Shown piece after piece: positions 1-8,427 of a DNA stretch of 64,000 bases. Source of the DNA: an uncultured Flavobacteriaceae bacterium (GTDB taxonomy: Bacteria; Bacteroidota; Bacteroidia; Flavobacteriales; Flavobacteriaceae); assembly GCA_947500525.1 (NCBI GenBank), contig CANMSH010000001.1, positions 186,001-250,000 of the forward strand, read 5' to 3'. Within the stretch, counting starts at the first letter, position 1. Each line of letters starts with the position of its first letter. Made by a program: the position numbers and the translations under genes. A model generated the notes under the pieces. The model had not been told where the DNA came from. It saw nothing but the letters and a program-made list of their open reading frames with translations, and ran no database searches.

Positions 1-59
1 GGACCAGAGCTTCTAATGGCCTTAAATTTTAATTCTTTAATGAGGTTTTCTGTATTCAC
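1..59 (-). CDS. Aminoacyl-tRNA hydrolase, ArfB-like, 5' end only
   Basis: On the minus strand a GTG codon at 59-57, directly after the stop of the NadR-like gene, opens a frame that runs off the window edge. It reads V/M-NTENLIKELKFKAIRSSG. The segment FKAIRSSG matches the lead-in to the GGQ motif of ArfB/YaeJ-type peptidyl-tRNA hydrolases, which rescue stalled ribosomes; the GGQ itself would lie just outside the window. Only 19 codons are visible, so the family call rests on a short match. The GTG start and near-zero spacing suggest translational coupling to the upstream kinase. Confidence 0.55.
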   Translation of the reverse strand, partial: MNTENLIKELKFKAIRSSG

Positions 60-716
60 CTAGAGCGTAAAATCATTATTAGAATCACTTGCTTGATGTA
101 AAAAATCCATATCAACATCTGTTAAAGTATCTGAAAAACTATCTAAGTTTTTCCGTTCGTTTAAGAGTTTATCGATAGCATTTGACGCTTCTTTTAATCT
201 CTTTTGTTTGTTACCTTTTAATAAAATATAAGGCCTTTTGTATTTTTTTAGTGCATTTTCAAAAGCCCTAAACATTTCTAAACGCTGTTCAGGTCTGTCG
301 CGCAAATCATCGGCCTCCCAAGGTGTATCTATATATGTCAATAAATACAAATCATACTGATTTTCTAAGGCTGCTTCATCTAAATATTGATCTACATGAC
401 CACCATAGTATTCTTCAGAATAGACTTTGGTTTCAAGCAAATCCGTATCACAAATTAGAAGTTTATCTGCTTTTTTTGCTAGTTCATTTTCCAATTTCAT
501 TTGTCCAATTGCAATCGGAATAAGGTCCGAATTTTCACATGTTTTACGTTCGTTATTCCATTTTTCTTGCAAATATTCTCGGGCATATTCGGGTGCCCAA
601 ACTGTATTGTAATGACGTGCCAATTGAGTAGAAAGTGTTGTTTTACCTGTAGATTCAGGTCCAAATAACACAACTTTTATAATGTTTGCAGATTTTTGTT
701 TAAGCTTTTTCTCCAT
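60..716 (-). CDS. NadR-like ribosylnicotinamide kinase (AAA/P-loop ATPase)
   Basis: 218-residue P-loop protein resembling the C-terminal kinase domain of NadR, which phosphorylates nicotinamide riboside to NMN. The Walker A motif GPESTGKT lies at residues 19-26, followed by the family segments VWAPEYAREY and LLICDTDLLETKVYSEEYY. The NMN-adenylyltransferase and DNA-binding domains of enterobacterial NadR are absent. It starts inside the 3' end of pnuC (40-nt overlap), fitting transport followed by trapping by phosphorylation. A close paralogue lies at 53719-54369. Because a thiamine-binding-like protein is two genes upstream, a vitamin B1 role cannot be excluded; the kinase family is more certain than the substrate. 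Confidence 0.82.
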   Translation of the reverse strand: MEKKLKQKSANIIKVVLFGPESTGKTTLSTQLARHYNTVWAPEYAREYLQEKWNNERKTCENSDLIPIAIGQMKLENELAKKADKLLICDTDLLETKVYSEEYYGGHVDQYLDEAALENQYDLYLLTYIDTPWEADDLRDRPEQRLEMFRAFENALKKYKRPYILLKGNKQKRLKEASNAIDKLLNERKNLDSFSDTLTDVDMDFLHQASDSNNDFTL

Positions 717-1387
717 TGTTTATATCCTAAATATGCAATCACTAATAATACAATAAATTGTATTCCAGTGAATCCCAATCCCTTTACAAAATATAGCGGT
801 ATTGCAACTATATTACCAGCGATCCATAATATCCAATGTTCTATTTTCTTTAGGGCCATTAACCACATGGCGGCAAAAAATATTCCTGTTGTAAAGGTAT
901 CAAGAAATGGTGTTACTTTTTTGAAGTTTTCTAAACTTCCCGAGGTCATATTAACTAAAGTATAGTTTACACTTTCTAAAAATCCTAAATCATTAGGCAT
1001 AACATCATAATAGCGATAAACAACGATGACAAAGATTGAAGTGAACACAAAAATTCCAAATGCCTTTAATTTATCACTATTATTAGTTCTAGAAATTGGG
1101 ATGTGGTTCTTCTTATCGTCAATCACTTTACTCCACATGTACCAACCAAATATACTCATAAGTGTGTAGTATATATTTATTATAAAATCACCATATAACA
1201 CAAATTTATAACAGATATAGATGTAGATTACTGTACTAATAATTCCTAAAGGATATACCAAAATGTTTTCTTTTTTCCCGAACCAAACACCAACTACGCC
1301 AAAAAGCATGGCGGTAAACTCAAGAATGATGTCTAAGGTTTCGGCTTCCTTATAAGGAGCTATAAAAAACTCAAAAATCTGGTTCAT
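677..1387 (-). CDS. pnuC: PnuC-family vitamin transporter (nicotinamide riboside, or thiamine)
   Basis: 236-residue integral membrane protein with about seven hydrophobic segments. The N-terminal region (LEFTAMLFGVVGVWFGKKEN) and the IYYTLMSIFGWYMW segment are typical of PnuC facilitators, which move unphosphorylated vitamin precursors along their gradient and rely on a cytoplasmic kinase for trapping. It overlaps the upstream thiamine-binding-like gene by 17 nt and the downstream kinase by 40 nt, so the three are co-translated. The kinase argues for nicotinamide riboside and the thiamine-binding neighbour argues for thiamine (PnuT-like); the sequence alone does not decide. Confidence 0.87.
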   Translation of the reverse strand: MNQIFEFFIAPYKEAETLDIILEFTAMLFGVVGVWFGKKENILVYPLGIISTVIYIYICYKFVLYGDFIINIYYTLMSIFGWYMWSKVIDDKKNHIPISRTNNSDKLKAFGIFVFTSIFVIVVYRYYDVMPNDLGFLESVNYTLVNMTSGSLENFKKVTPFLDTFTTGIFFAAMWLMALKKIEHWILWIAGNIVAIPLYFVKGLGFTGIQFIVLLVIAYLGYKQWRKSLNKNLQTL

Positions 1388-1631
1388 AAGTACTTCTATC
1401 TGTTTTTACAATTTTGAGTAATATCAATCCATTTTCTATAAGACTTAATGCCTCCTTTATCTCTTTTGTCAACAATTGCATCACAACATTATAGTCACCA
1501 TATACCTGCGTACTTAATGGGTTTTCTAGTACTGTCAATCCAGAAGCTCGCAACTTTTTTATAAAATTTACGATTGGTTCTTCAAACTCATTTTGAAGAG
1601 GGGTCAATGTTAGTTCAACTGATATATTCAT
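1371..1631 (-). CDS. Thiamine-binding-like protein, MTH1187/YkoF superfamily
   Basis: 86-residue ferredoxin-fold protein. The start MNISVELTLTPLQ, the central SGLTVLENPLSTQVYGDYNVVMQLL and a C-terminal helix/strand with KTDRSTY fit the single-domain MTH1187/YkoF family (formerly DUF77), some members of which bind thiamine. It starts exactly at the end of pcrB (no gap) and its 3' end overlaps pnuC. Members are often cytoplasmic and of unproven function. Its presence beside a PnuC transporter is the main hint that the transported vitamin could be thiamine. Confidence 0.75.
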   Translation of the reverse strand: MNISVELTLTPLQNEFEEPIVNFIKKLRASGLTVLENPLSTQVYGDYNVVMQLLTKEIKEALSLIENGLILLKIVKTDRSTYEPDF

Positions 1632-2357
1632 TTATTCTTTTTTTAACTGATTAAAAAAGTGAGGATCTTTTTCGAAAGCTGTTCCAATAACAACCAAATC
1701 GGCTCCCGCTTCATAAACATGTTCTAGATCTTTTTTTGTTCGAATTCCTCCTCCTACGATTAAAGGAATGGACAAATTCTCTTTTACCCGTTCAATAATC
1801 TCAGAGGAGACAATTTTTGAAGCTCCAGATCCTGCTTCTAAGTAAATTAATTTCTTACCCGAATATTCGCCAGCCAATGCTGTATTAATAATTAACTCAA
1901 TGTTGTCTTGGCAGATGGGTTTTGTATTGCTCACGCGTTGTACTGCTGTTTCAACCCCACCGTCTATCAAGATATAACCTGTTGGAATAATTTCTAAACT
2001 TGTCTTCTTTAAAAACGGTATCGATTGTACTTGCTGTTCTATCAAAAAATCAGAATTTCGACCAGAAATAAGAGATAAAAAAAGTAAGGCATCGGCTTCG
2101 TTAGTAACATGTGAATGATCTCCGGGAAATAGCATTACTGGTAACTTAGTGAGCTTCTTAATGGCTTTTACAACACTATCTGTCTTACGATCATGGTCTG
2201 TACTACCTCCAACGAGAATATGAGTTGCAATAGAATTATTTACGAGATCAATAAAACTAGAGATTTCTTCTAAAATTACCTTGTCAGGATCAATAAGAAC
2301 TCCGAGTAACTTCTTTCTTTGTTTTATGTCAATAAGTATGTTCTTATAAATCTGCAT
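1632..2357 (-). CDS. pcrB: Geranylgeranylglyceryl phosphate synthase-like protein (PcrB/GGGPS group II)
   Basis: 241-residue TIM-barrel prenyltransferase that would join a polyprenyl diphosphate to sn-glycerol-1-phosphate by an ether bond. Visible motifs: LIDPDK (21-26), VGGSTDH, LFPGDHSHV, YLEAGSGA, IVGGGIRT and the C-terminal phosphate-binding ADLVVIGTAFEK. This is the pattern of archaeal-type group II GGGPS, known also in Bacteroidetes. A UbiA-family prenyltransferase (27535-28473) and mevalonate pathway genes in the same window could supply the next and previous steps. First gene of a tight run with the thiamine-binding-like gene and pnuC; a BLUF gene lies 14 nt upstream. Confidence 0.9.
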   Translation of the reverse strand: MQIYKNILIDIKQRKKLLGVLIDPDKVILEEISSFIDLVNNSIATHILVGGSTDHDRKTDSVVKAIKKLTKLPVMLFPGDHSHVTNEADALLFLSLISGRNSDFLIEQQVQSIPFLKKTSLEIIPTGYILIDGGVETAVQRVSNTKPICQDNIELIINTALAGEYSGKKLIYLEAGSGASKIVSSEIIERVKENLSIPLIVGGGIRTKKDLEHVYEAGADLVVIGTAFEKDPHFFNQLKKE

Positions 2358-2370
2358 GAAAATAAAAAAG

Positions 2371-2766
2371 CTAAGATAGAATTTCTTCCTGAAAAGCTTT
2401 AATAAGTTCGATATCTGTTGAGCTGTATAATTTATCTAGCAAGGAAAACTCGTCAAATGTTGCTTTTTGATCGTTCCAAAAATCAAGAATTGCCATATTC
2501 CAGTTCATCATAGTTCTTCGTTCAATTTGTTTGTCTAAAATAACTGATACTTCGGTATGGCGATTATCAAGCTTGATACGATCATAAAGTTTATTAATCA
2601 CAACATCATCCCCTTCAATTAATTGAACAATTTTTGTTTTGCTTAAAAAAATGTATCCCGTAACACTATGTAGTCTATTTCTTTCTTGAGAGTTTTGAAG
2701 TAACTCTTGAAATTTACTTTTGCCGATATCTTTGCTAGGTATCGATTTATACATAATTGCCTTCAT
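2371..2766 (-). CDS. BLUF-domain blue-light sensor
   Basis: 131-residue protein consisting of a single BLUF flavin-binding domain plus a short helical tail. Relative to the cyanobacterial Slr1694 photoreceptor, the photoactive Tyr8, Asn32 and Gln50 align with Tyr6, Asn30 and Gln48 here, all shifted by two. The EG(D/N) turn, the DNRH motif and the NW-M motif (MNWNMAIL) are also present, so FAD binding and the hydrogen-bond switch look intact. No output domain is fused, so it must signal through a partner. It ends 14 nt before pcrB. A 12-bp palindrome lies at 2786-2797, upstream of its start. Confidence 0.9.
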   Translation of the reverse strand: MKAIMYKSIPSKDIGKSKFQELLQNSQERNRLHSVTGYIFLSKTKIVQLIEGDDVVINKLYDRIKLDNRHTEVSVILDKQIERRTMMNWNMAILDFWNDQKATFDEFSLLDKLYSSTDIELIKAFQEEILS

Positions 2767-2785
2767 AAAAAATACTATTCAACAT

Positions 2786-2797
2786 ACAAACGTTTGT
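2786..2797. promoter_or_regulatory. 12-bp palindrome upstream of the BLUF gene
   Basis: The sequence ACAAACGTTTGT is a perfect palindrome starting 20 nt upstream of the BLUF start codon. On the minus strand it contains AACGTTTG, one base away from the TAnnTTTG -7 box, so a bound protein could block or position polymerase. Operator function is inference. Confidence 0.35.
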
Positions 2798-2838
2798 CAA
2801 TCCTTTTAAGTATATAAAAGCCTAAAACAATGGCGTTT

Positions 2839-3477
2839 CTAGTGCTCTTTTAAAATAGCATAGACACATGTAAAACCATCAAATTCTAAAAAATGTATAT
2901 CGTATTTCGAAATTGAATTCTTAAACACAATGGTTCCATAAGTACTCGCTTGTTCAAAAGAAAAATCTTGTACATCAATATGCTGTAAAAAACTCAATCC
3001 TTCTTGTTCATATATCTTATATAATGATTCTTTGGCTCCCCAAACAATCGTTAATTTACGCACAAGAGCCTCATGATTTGCAAGTGTCTTATACTCCTCG
3101 ATGGGGGTAAATTTATGAGCGATTTTTACAATTTTATCCCGTTGTTTTTCGATATCTATACCAACACGCTCATTGTCACTTATGATAATACCCGCAAAAT
3201 GAAAAGAATGTGTAATCGATATATATTTACCATCATTCAAATGAGGTTTCCCTAGCGAATCGTAAGACAAATTTGCATCCTCGTATCCTTCGGTCGCCAA
3301 CAAATGGCGAACACTCAAAAATCCTCTTCGATGCAAATCAGATTTCATTCCATCGACACGTTCTTGTGAATGTTCTGTCAGTGAAAGGCCTTCTCTCAAA
3401 TCATTAAATGATTCATCTATCCGCCAAATCAGTACTTTTGTGATTTTATTAACGGTTATAGTTTTATATAGAGGCAT
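2839..3477 (-). CDS. 4'-phosphopantetheinyl transferase, Sfp-type
   Basis: 212-residue two-lobed transferase that moves 4'-phosphopantetheine from CoA onto a serine of carrier proteins of fatty acid, polyketide or peptide synthesis. The magnesium-binding GIDIE motif is at residues 106-110 and the second signature WGAKESLYK starts at W146, with the usual ITHS segment upstream. The length matches Sfp/HetI-type enzymes rather than the short AcpS type. Monocistronic, with its own 61-nt divergent region shared with ahcY. Confidence 0.9.
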   Translation of the reverse strand: MPLYKTITVNKITKVLIWRIDESFNDLREGLSLTEHSQERVDGMKSDLHRRGFLSVRHLLATEGYEDANLSYDSLGKPHLNDGKYISITHSFHFAGIIISDNERVGIDIEKQRDKIVKIAHKFTPIEEYKTLANHEALVRKLTIVWGAKESLYKIYEQEGLSFLQHIDVQDFSFEQASTYGTIVFKNSISKYDIHFLEFDGFTCVYAILKEH

Positions 3478-3496
3478 GCCTTTTTAATTTATTACG

Positions 3497-3504
3497 TAAC
3501 TTTG
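3497..3504 (+). promoter_or_regulatory. -7 promoter box for ahcY
   Basis: TAACTTTG matches the Bacteroidetes -7 consensus TAnnTTTG, 35 nt before the ahcY ATG. No good TTG -33 element lies at the standard spacing. Confidence 0.5.
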
Positions 3505-3539
3505 CAGTCAATTTTTTATGATAAAACAAAGATACTATT

Positions 3540-4856
3540 ATGAGTATAAAAACTGCTACATACGTACCTTATAAAGTTAAAGATATTTCTTTAGCAGATT
3601 GGGGAAGAAAAGAAATTGAATTGGCTGAAGCAGAAATGCCAGGTTTAATGTCTTTACGTGAAGAATATAAAGATGAACAACCATTAAAAGGAGCGAGAAT
3701 TGCTGGATGTCTACATATGACAATTCAAACTGCTGTTTTAATAGAAACATTGCAGGCTCTCGGCGCTGAAGTTACGTGGAGTTCATGCAATATCTTTTCT
3801 ACGCAAGATCAAGCTGCTGCTGCAATTGCCGCCGCGGACATTCCAGTTTATGCTTGGAAAGGTATGAATGAAGAAGAGTTTGACTGGTGCATCGAACAAA
3901 CACTCTTTTTTGGTGAGGATAGAAAGCCACTAAATATGATATTAGATGATGGAGGTGATTTAACTAATATGGTTTTAGACAAATACCCTGAATTGGTAGA
4001 TGGTATAAAAGGTTTATCTGAAGAAACTACCACTGGAGTTCATAGATTATATGATAGAATGAAAGAAGGAACATTACCTATGCCTGCAATTAATGTGAAT
4101 GACTCGGTAACAAAATCAAAATTTGATAATAAATACGGTTGTAAAGAATCTGCAGTAGATGCTATTCGACGTGCGACCGATGTTATGTTAGCTGGTAAGC
4201 GCGTTGTTGTTTGTGGTTATGGAGATGTTGGAAAAGGAACAGCAGCCTCATTTAGAGGTGCCGGTTCTATAGTAACAGTTACTGAAATTGATCCTATTTG
4301 TGCTTTACAGGCGGCCATGGACGGTTTCGAAGTGAAAAAATTGGAAACTGTAGCTCCTAATGCTGATATTGTTATTACCACTACAGGTAATAAAGATATC
4401 GTTCAAGCGCACCATTTTGAAGCCCTAAAAGACAAAACTATTGTATGTAATATCGGACATTTTGATAATGAAATCGATATGGCTTGGTTAAACGATAATC
4501 ATGGAAATACAAAAGTGGAAATCAAACCTCAAGTTGATAAATACACGGTTAACGGAAAAGATATAATTATCTTGGCTGAAGGTCGTTTAGTAAATTTGGG
4601 TTGTGCTACGGGGCATCCGAGTTTTGTAATGAGTAATTCTTTTACAAATCAAACATTGGCACAAATTGAGTTATGGAAAAATGCATCTTCTTATAAAAAT
4701 GAAGTGTATATGCTGCCAAAGCATCTAGATGAAAAAGTAGCAAAATTACATTTGGCTAAAATAGGTGTAGAATTGACTGAATTACGGGAAGATCAAGCTG
4801 CTTACATTGGAGTTGATACCAAAGGTCCTTTCAAACCTGACTATTACAGATATTAA
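3540..4856 (+). CDS. ahcY: Adenosylhomocysteinase
   Basis: 438-residue enzyme that hydrolyses S-adenosylhomocysteine to adenosine and homocysteine, relieving product inhibition of methyltransferases. Visible: N-terminal [21 protein letters not shown], substrate segment [16 protein letters not shown]-binding GYGDVGKG starting at residue 226, late [12 protein letters not shown], and the C-terminal KPDYYRY tail. Full length. It has its own -7 box and ends in a strong intrinsic terminator, so it is a single-gene transcript. The bacterial insertion typical of this clade is present. Confidence 0.97.
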   Translation: MSIKTATYVPYKVKDISLADWGRKEIELAEAEMPGLMSLREEYKDEQPLKGARIAGCLHMTIQTAVLIETLQALGAEVTWSSCNIFSTQDQAAAAIAAADIPVYAWKGMNEEEFDWCIEQTLFFGEDRKPLNMILDDGGDLTNMVLDKYPELVDGIKGLSEETTTGVHRLYDRMKEGTLPMPAINVNDSVTKSKFDNKYGCKESAVDAIRRATDVMLAGKRVVVCGYGDVGKGTAASFRGAGSIVTVTEIDPICALQAAMDGFEVKKLETVAPNADIVITTTGNKDIVQAHHFEALKDKTIVCNIGHFDNEIDMAWLNDNHGNTKVEIKPQVDKYTVNGKDIIILAEGRLVNLGCATGHPSFVMSNSFTNQTLAQIELWKNASSYKNEVYMLPKHLDEKVAKLHLAKIGVELTELREDQAAYIGVDTKGPFKPDYYRY

Positions 4857-4882
4857 TTTTAAAATTTAAATACTAGAACAAG

Positions 4883-4910
4883 ACCCTTTCCGTTATGGAA
4901 AGGGTTTTTT
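4883..4910 (+). terminator. Intrinsic terminator of ahcY
   Basis: Nine-base-pair stem (ACCCTTTCC with GGAAAGGGT), 5-nt loop GTTAT and a T6 tract, 26 nt after the ahcY stop. Confidence 0.9.
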
Positions 4911-4953
4911 AATAAATTCTTTTAATTCTATTATCTTTAACAAAAAATAACCA

Positions 4954-5748
4954 ATGAAAAATTTACTAGTTCCTATTGGCTCGAGCGGAAACGCTATAAA
5001 CACCTTACAATATGCTATAGATTTTGCCCACACGATGCATGCAAAAATATTTGTTACTCAGGTATATGAGAGTACAAAGATTGCTGGTAATTTAAAAAAT
5101 ATTGATGCATTTTTAGAACAAGAAACAACTAAAGAACTTCAAAATGTGCTAAATAAAGTGGATAGAAAAGGTGTTGAAATATCTTCAGTAACTATGAAAG
5201 GTAAAATTTTGGAATCTATCACAGCTATGTCTAAAGATTTAAACATTGATTTGATAGTTTCATCTGCGAAAAGCGTCTCGGTAGATGAAACTGTTTATTT
5301 AGGTAAAGTAGCAGGAAGTTTAGTTAAAGATATTGATGTACCTGTGCTAATTGTGCCTGCACAATATAGATTTAAATCGGTTTCTAAAATTTTAATGGCT
5401 ATTAAATCTGGTAAGGTAAAACCAGGCAATGTGTTGGAACCTTTAATGAAAATAGTACATACTTTTTCTGCAACTATAGATTTAATTCAAATAATTACAC
5501 CTAAGGCTGGTGATGAAGAGAAGGAAGTTAACGAAGAATTGAAAAAACTCGCTACCAATTTTAAAACAACCGAAAATGCTACTATTTTTCAAGGTGTTTT
5601 AGAACATCTGCACGTGACTGAACCTGATATGCTATGTGTGATGCGTCGTAAACGTGGTTTTTTTGCAAAACTTTGGGAAAAAGATACCGTTAAAAAATCG
5701 TATTTTGAAAGTCGTATTCCGTTGCTAGTTTTAAAAGGAATCGTATAA
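4954..5748 (+). CDS. Universal stress protein, tandem UspA-like domains
   Basis: 264-residue cytoplasmic protein. The N-terminal half begins MKNLLVPIGSSGNAINTLQYA, a UspA first strand and helix, and reaches DVPVLIVPAQ near residue 135; a second, more divergent half follows (KILMAIKSG) and ends RIPLLVLKGIV, the usual closing strand. The nucleotide-binding glycine motif of the second domain is not evident. Such double-domain Usp proteins are common in Flavobacteriaceae; specific function unknown. It lies between the ahcY terminator and tRNA-Ala. Confidence 0.82.
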   Translation: MKNLLVPIGSSGNAINTLQYAIDFAHTMHAKIFVTQVYESTKIAGNLKNIDAFLEQETTKELQNVLNKVDRKGVEISSVTMKGKILESITAMSKDLNIDLIVSSAKSVSVDETVYLGKVAGSLVKDIDVPVLIVPAQYRFKSVSKILMAIKSGKVKPGNVLEPLMKIVHTFSATIDLIQIITPKAGDEEKEVNEELKKLATNFKTTENATIFQGVLEHLHVTEPDMLCVMRRKRGFFAKLWEKDTVKKSYFESRIPLLVLKGIV

Positions 5749-5753
5749 CATTT

Positions 5754-5827
5754 GGGGATGTAGCTCAGCTGGCTAGAGCGCTTGACTGGCAGTCAAGAGG
5801 TCGTGGGTTCGACTCCCATCTTCTCCA
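5754..5827 (+). tRNA. tRNA-Ala (anticodon GGC)
   Basis: Cloverleaf of 74 nt including discriminator A73. The anticodon loop CTGGCAG is closed by CTTGA/TCAAG and gives GGC. The acceptor stem contains G3-U70, the classic alanine identity pair. CCA is not encoded (the next bases are CAC). Odd point: acceptor pair 6-67 is U-U (bases 5759 and 5821), and T-stem pair 49-65 is G-U. Everything else pairs normally. Confidence 0.93.
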
Positions 5828-5835
5828 CACTACAT

Positions 5836-5866
5836 AAAAAACCTGTGCGTTGGTGCAGGTTTTTTA
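5836..5866 (+). terminator. Intrinsic terminator after tRNA-Ala
   Basis: Stem AAAAAACCTG pairing with CAGGTTTTTT around a loop TGCGTTGGTG, followed by T residues. It starts 8 nt after the tRNA and separates it from the beta-helix gene. Confidence 0.85.
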
Positions 5867-5884
5867 TCTCAAAAGATAACTAAA

Positions 5885-7777
5885 ATGAACTTAGTAGAAA
5901 TAAAAAAAATAGTATTTATCTTTTTATTATTCAATCAACTTGTGGTTGCGGATACTCTTTTATTGTCTACAACTATCAAGGGTTCTATTGACATGACGCC
6001 TCCAAAGTTATCAGACTTTGTGATATCTACTGCTGAACCTTCTAAAGTATATTTCAATAGTTCTAAACCTATAAAAGGCAGTAATGCTTCAGGTTTTATA
6101 ATAAGTGGTAAATCTATTACGGATATTGCTATAAATAGTGATGGTTTAAAAGGTTGTTTTACGGTTTCTTCTCCTTTTAATTTTTGGGATAATAATACTA
6201 TAAGGTATGAAGGCAATTCAGATATAGTAGATTTCTCTGGAAATCCTTTGTTAGAATTTACCCTTGAATTCATTGAGAATAAAATAAGCGAACCAATTTC
6301 TAAAAATATACTATTTGTAAACTCTGCAATTATAAATGGAAAAGGAGATGGCTCCGACGAGAGAAATGCTTCTCCATCGTTAAGTGCCATGTTAGCAAAG
6401 GCATCTTTAATGGGTGGAGATCATACTATTTGGATAAAGGCAGGAACTTACAAAGAGGGTAACTTAGAAGATACTTATAACGGAACGGCAACAGCGCCTA
6501 TCAAAATAAAAGGATACAGAAATACTATAGGTGATTTGGACTCTATCAATTTAAGAGATTTGTATGGGTATGTTAGAGGAAATAATAACACCCCACCTCC
6601 ACTAGACCCATCTAAATATCCTGTATTTGATGGTTTAAGTAGGACTGGTGGAACTTTTTATGATGGTGGACAAGATGACTATATTATTTGGAAGAATCTT
6701 GCGATTACCAACTATAGTACCGCCTTCAGAAATGCAAATATGGCTACTGGTCATTTGTATGAGAATTTACTATTAAAAGACTTTGGGACTTCTATTAATG
6801 ACGTAGGCACCGCCTTCAAATTTAATAGTTCGGCGGCTACCACAACAAATTTCAGGATAAAAAATTGTACCATTTTCAATGCTACAAAAAATGGTATTTT
6901 TATAAGAGGCGATCATAACTTGATTGACAACGTACATGTATATTGTACTGAAGCTCTTCGTTCTGGTGATGTCAAAACTACAACAGATTATTATATTACA
7001 ATAAGCGGTAGTAATAGCATATTAAGAAACAACTATGTTGATAGGAACACACCTAATGGTTGGGGACATAACGGGCATGGATTATCATTAAAGGCTAGTA
7101 ATACTCCAACAGAATACAACTTAGTGGAACACTGCACCGCAGTAGGTATTTGGGGGGCATATCAAGTAAGACATCCCGAAACTCAATTCAACGTTATAAA
7201 AAATTCTATTAGCCATGCAGCGATTCCGAATAGGAAACCTAGTGATCAAGCAAGTGGTCTGGTATGCTTGTTAATGGGTGCTAAGAATAATATCTTTGAA
7301 AATATGACTGGTTATAGTATTGATGCCTTTATTCAATTTGGTGATAATAGAGAAGAAACTGTTGATACAGGTTCTGAGGATAATATTGTGAGAAACTCTA
7401 TTGGTTATACTATTAAAACGATGTTTTACAACTATAACGCTAAAGGAACTGGTTCGGCAGTGCATGAACGTAATATTTTTGAACATATTACTTTGAGTAA
7501 TGTAGACAAGTTATATGTAACTACAGCCACCGATCCCGTAAGTTATATTGGGATAGAAATTAATAAAAGTATTTTAGACAAAATCGTATCTTTTGGTGAT
7601 GCTTTACCTTCTGGTTTTTCTTGGAATAATAATAATTTGACTAACGGTATTGTTCCAATTGGAAAAAAAACAACATCACTAAACCCACAATTTATTGATG
7701 ATAAAAATATAAATTTATCTCAACGAAATTATACCACAAGAAACGCTAGTTTAAAGGAAATCGGAAAAAATCAGTAG
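5885..7777 (+). CDS. Secreted right-handed beta-helix protein with N-terminal Ig-like domain
   Basis: 630-residue exported protein. Residues 1-22 form a signal peptide (hydrophobic IVFIFLLFNQLVV, cleavage near VVA-DT). Residues about 33-130 start TPPKLSDFVIST and look like a bacterial Ig-like domain. From about 145 onward the pattern (HTIWIKAGTYKEGN, GDHNLIDNVHV, SNSILRNNYVDRN, and spaced N-rich turns) fits a parallel beta-helix of the pectin-lyase superfamily. No catalytic triad was recognised, so polysaccharide binding or lyase activity is inference. No T9SS C-terminal domain is evident. It follows the tRNA-Ala terminator and its 3' end overlaps the opposing ATP-grasp remnant by 7 nt. Confidence 0.75.
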   Translation: MNLVEIKKIVFIFLLFNQLVVADTLLLSTTIKGSIDMTPPKLSDFVISTAEPSKVYFNSSKPIKGSNASGFIISGKSITDIAINSDGLKGCFTVSSPFNFWDNNTIRYEGNSDIVDFSGNPLLEFTLEFIENKISEPISKNILFVNSAIINGKGDGSDERNASPSLSAMLAKASLMGGDHTIWIKAGTYKEGNLEDTYNGTATAPIKIKGYRNTIGDLDSINLRDLYGYVRGNNNTPPPLDPSKYPVFDGLSRTGGTFYDGGQDDYIIWKNLAITNYSTAFRNANMATGHLYENLLLKDFGTSINDVGTAFKFNSSAATTTNFRIKNCTIFNATKNGIFIRGDHNLIDNVHVYCTEALRSGDVKTTTDYYITISGSNSILRNNYVDRNTPNGWGHNGHGLSLKASNTPTEYNLVEHCTAVGIWGAYQVRHPETQFNVIKNSISHAAIPNRKPSDQASGLVCLLMGAKNNIFENMTGYSIDAFIQFGDNREETVDTGSEDNIVRNSIGYTIKTMFYNYNAKGTGSAVHERNIFEHITLSNVDKLYVTTATDPVSYIGIEINKSILDKIVSFGDALPSGFSWNNNNLTNGIVPIGKKTTSLNPQFIDDKNINLSQRNYTTRNASLKEIGKNQ

Positions 7778-8199
7778 ACATCGTATTTAAAAATTTTAAG
7801 AAATTTATTATTTTTTAAGATTTTATTCAAATATTTAAAAACGAAAGAATATAATTGTGGAGTAGGATCATCTACTATGTTTTTCAAAAGGTGATGTTTT
7901 GGGAAATGAGTATTCTTATTTCTTTTAATTTTTGCTTTTAATATCTTTATTAAACCCGTATTATTAGAAAATTCTTCATGCTTATATTTGGGCCTGCCGT
8001 AATTGTAATTTATAGAAGATAGAACATAAAGATATGGAAAATTCACCCCGACTCTATTAGAAGCCTCTATCGATGACCACACTCGAGGGTTTACTTCGAT
8101 AATTTTAAACTCATTTTTTTTATCATATCTTAAATCAATATGTATTAAACCGCACCATTTCAACTCGTTTATTAATTTCTTAACCACTTTGTATACTTC
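7771..8199 (-). pseudogene. ATP-grasp protein remnant (C-terminal part only)
   Basis: An open frame on the minus strand, preceded by a stop at 8202-8200, encodes LINELKWCGLIHIDLRYD followed by the signature EVNPRVWSSIEASNRVGVNFPYLY. This is the last catalytic strand and metal-binding E-x-N-P-R of ATP-grasp ligases of the carbamoyl-phosphate-synthase-like type. About 200 residues that would form the N-lobe and central domain are missing; the upstream 225 bases show no continuation. The only start is a GTG at 8187. Probably a decaying leftover of a larger gene. It is very AT-rich and lies between two + strand secreted-protein genes. Confidence 0.65.
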
Positions 8200-8427
8200 T
8201 TATTAACTAAAGTAATCTCAAATAGAACAAGACAACTTCATAATAACCGTGCTCGTCAAAATTAGTTCTAAAAAAAGATCATCCAAGTATAAATCCTTCA
8301 TAAAGAATAGAACATAACTGTATAACCTAAAAAGAGAAAGTAAAAAATAGTCTAACTTTCATAGCCAAAAGAATATATTAAAATTAGTAAAATTTATTTC
8401 ATTTCTTATCTTTAGAAAAAATTAAAA

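Noticed and set aside
5935-6390. 151-codon frame on the minus strand
   Set aside because: Lies wholly inside the beta-helix gene, has no recognisable motif and looks like a shadow of the + strand codons.
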